In this document: piece after piece, positions 62,463 through 64,000 of the stretch
How the letters are laid out: each line of letters starts with the position of its first letter
Position numbering within the stretch: the stretch's first letter is position 1
Source of the DNA: Pseudomonas fluorescens
GTDB lineage: Bacteria > Pseudomonadota > Gammaproteobacteria > Pseudomonadales > Pseudomonadaceae
Direction of reading: 5' to 3'
DNA: 64,000 nucleotides
NCBI RefSeq assembly: GCF_001902145.1
Contig: NZ_MRST01000027.1
Coordinates: 354,519-418,518 of the forward strand
Notes under the pieces: generated by a model
The model's database searches: none
Told to the model about the DNA's origin: nothing
The model's input: only the letters and a program-made list of their open reading frames with translations
Program-made: the position numbers and the translations under genes

Positions 62463-64000
62463 ATGAGTGAAATGCCAAAACGTCGCCTGCGCAGCGAGCA
62501 ATGGTTCAATGACCCTGCCCACGCGGACATGACTGCCCTGTATGTCGAACGCTACATGAACTACGGGATGACCCGCGAAGAACTGCAATCGGGCCGCCCG
62601 ATCATCGGCATCGCCCAGACCGGCAGCGACCTGACCCCCTGCAACCGTCATCATCTGGAGTTGGCGCAACGCGTCAAGGCCGGTATTCGGGATGCCGGTG
62701 GCATCCCCATGGAGTTCCCGGTGCATCCGATCGCCGAGCAATCGCGTCGGCCAACGGCGGCACTGGACCGTAACCTGGCGTATCTGGGGTTGGTGGAGAT
62801 CCTCCACGGTTACCCTTTGGACGGCGTAGTCCTTACCACTGGTTGCGACAAGACCACCCCCGCCTGCCTGATGGCTGCCGCAACCACCGACCTGCCCGCC
62901 ATTGTCCTGTCCGGCGGCCCGATGCTCGACGGTCACCACAAGGGTGAATTGATCGGCTCTGGTACCGTGCTGTGGCATGCACGCAACCTGATGGCCGCAG
63001 GAGAGATTGATTACGAAGGTTTCATGGAGATGACCACCGCGGCCTCGCCGTCCGTGGGGCACTGCAACACCATGGGCACCGCGCTGTCGATGAATGCGCT
63101 GGCCGAAGCCCTGGGGATGTCGTTGCCGGGCTGTGCGAGCATTCCGGCGCCCTACCGTGAACGCGGGCAGATGGCTTATGCCACCGGCAAGCGCATTTGC
63201 GAGCTGGTCATGCAAGACATACGGCCGTCGCAGATCATGACGCGCGAAGCCTTCGAGAACGCGATCGCCGTCGCCTCGGCACTCGGTGCATCCAGCAATT
63301 GCCCTCCGCACCTGATTGCGATCGCCCGGCACATGGGCGTCGAGCTGAGCCTGGATGACTGGCAACGCATTGGCGAGGACGTCCCGCTGCTGGTCAATTG
63401 CATGCCGGCGGGCAAGTACCTCGGCGAAGGCTTCCACCGCGCCGGCGGCGTGCCGGCCGTGATGCACGAACTGCAAAAAGCCGGGCGCCTGCATCAAGAT
63501 TGCGCGACGGTCAGCGGCAATACCATCGGCGAAATCGTCAGCAGTACCCTGACCAGTAACGCCGATGTGATCTACCCCTTTGAAACCCCGCTCAAACACC
63601 GCGCCGGGTTCATCGTGCTCAGCGGCAACTTCTTCGACAGCGCCATCATGAAAATGTCGGTGGTGGGCGAAGCGTTTCGCAAGACCTACCTGTCTGAACC
63701 CGGCGCAGAAAACAGCTTCGAGGCCCGGGCGATCGTGTTCGAAGGGCCAGAGGACTATCACGCCCGCATCGACGACCCGGCGCTGGATATCGACGAGCGC
63801 TGCATCCTGGTCATCCGCGGCGTGGGCACCGTGGGCTACCCCGGCAGTGCAGAAGTGGTGAACATGGCGCCTCCCGCCGCCCTGATCAAACAAGGCATCG
63901 ACTCCCTGCCCTGCCTGGGCGATGGGCGCCAAAGCGGCACGTCGGCAAGCCCGTCAATTCTCAACATGTCCCCCGAAGCAGCGGTAGGCGGTGGCTTGGC
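62463..64000 (+). CDS. IlvD/Edd-family sugar-acid dehydratase (partial)
   Basis: At least 512 residues are visible and the gene continues past the window. Conserved motifs are TGCDKTTPACLMAA, GHCNTMGTA and SGNTIGE, with cysteines that bind the iron-sulfur cluster. The sequence fits the D-xylonate/L-arabinonate dehydratase branch. It would turn a pentonate to 2-keto-3-deoxypentonate, the first step before the XylX-like enzyme. It starts about 50 bases after that gene. Confidence 0.85.
   Translation, partial: MSEMPKRRLRSEQWFNDPAHADMTALYVERYMNYGMTREELQSGRPIIGIAQTGSDLTPCNRHHLELAQRVKAGIRDAGGIPMEFPVHPIAEQSRRPTAALDRNLAYLGLVEILHGYPLDGVVLTTGCDKTTPACLMAAATTDLPAIVLSGGPMLDGHHKGELIGSGTVLWHARNLMAAGEIDYEGFMEMTTAASPSVGHCNTMGTALSMNALAEALGMSLPGCASIPAPYRERGQMAYATGKRICELVMQDIRPSQIMTREAFENAIAVASALGASSNCPPHLIAIARHMGVELSLDDWQRIGEDVPLLVNCMPAGKYLGEGFHRAGGVPAVMHELQKAGRLHQDCATVSGNTIGEIVSSTLTSNADVIYPFETPLKHRAGFIVLSGNFFDSAIMKMSVVGEAFRKTYLSEPGAENSFEARAIVFEGPEDYHARIDDPALDIDERCILVIRGVGTVGYPGSAEVVNMAPPAALIKQGIDSLPCLGDGRQSGTSASPSILNMSPEAAVGGGL

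Noticed and set aside
62241..63932. A 563-codon frame opposite the dehydratase
   Set aside because: Antisense shadow of the IlvD/Edd gene, which has all family motifs on the plus strand.

Overview
The window is GC-rich proteobacterial DNA, almost certainly from a Pseudomonas of the P. fluorescens group. The signs are REPIN hairpins built on the TGTAGGAGCGAGCTTGCTCGC type, small genes of the Pseudomonas DUF6124 family, an ArnT lipid A transferase, and the first enzyme of a viscosin-type lipopeptide with its LuxR and NodT neighbours. No tRNA, rRNA, CRISPR array, transposase or phage gene was seen.

Layout. 1-3.9 kb: an AttEFGH-like ABC exporter (lipocalin-like lipoprotein, fused permease, ATPase). 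4.1-8.2 kb: envelope modification (histidine phosphatase, ArnT, ArnT-like paralogue). 8.3-10 kb: LysR regulator and EamA transporter. 10.1-13.5 kb: an accessory patch in which an AT-rich ABC transporter pair is flanked by two copies of a DUF6124/REPIN block. 13.5-22.5 kb: a two-module NRPS divergent from luxR-nodT. 22.4-25.6 kb: decay-prone DNA with AraC and aldehyde dehydrogenase remnants, RidA, a DUF6124 relic, an intact DUF6124 gene behind a structured leader, and REPINs. 25.6-34.2 kb: small metabolic and envelope genes (flavin split-barrel protein, two LysR regulators, GST, aldo/keto reductase, DUF1835 protein, pseudo-receiver, acid phosphatase, membrane protein). 34.2-41.3 kb: a leftward operon with TonB receptor, polar amino acid ABC transporter, flavin amine oxidase and RidA. 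42.2-51.8 kb: a complete type II secretion operon gspEFGHIJKLMCD with a lipoprotein secretin. 52-56.8 kb: LacI regulator, TonB receptor and flavin monooxygenase. 57-64 kb: a sugar-acid regulon of Weimberg type (MFS, ketoglutarate semialdehyde dehydrogenase, LysR, XylX-like dehydratase, IlvD/Edd dehydratase).

How genes work together. The NRPS probably makes the acyl-Leu-Glu/Gln start of a lipopeptide; its partner synthetases are not in the window. In the last region, the dehydratase, XylX-like protein and semialdehyde dehydrogenase form a plausible route from a pentonate to 2-oxoglutarate, and the LysR regulator probably binds an ATAAC-N5-GTTAT operator seen in front of both transcription units. 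The oxidase and RidA of the 34-41 kb operon fit together chemically, since amine oxidation yields imines that RidA hydrolyses.

The least explained parts are the duplicated block around the AT-rich ABC island with its small reading frames, and the paired, covarying RNA-like leader in front of the DUF6124 genes.
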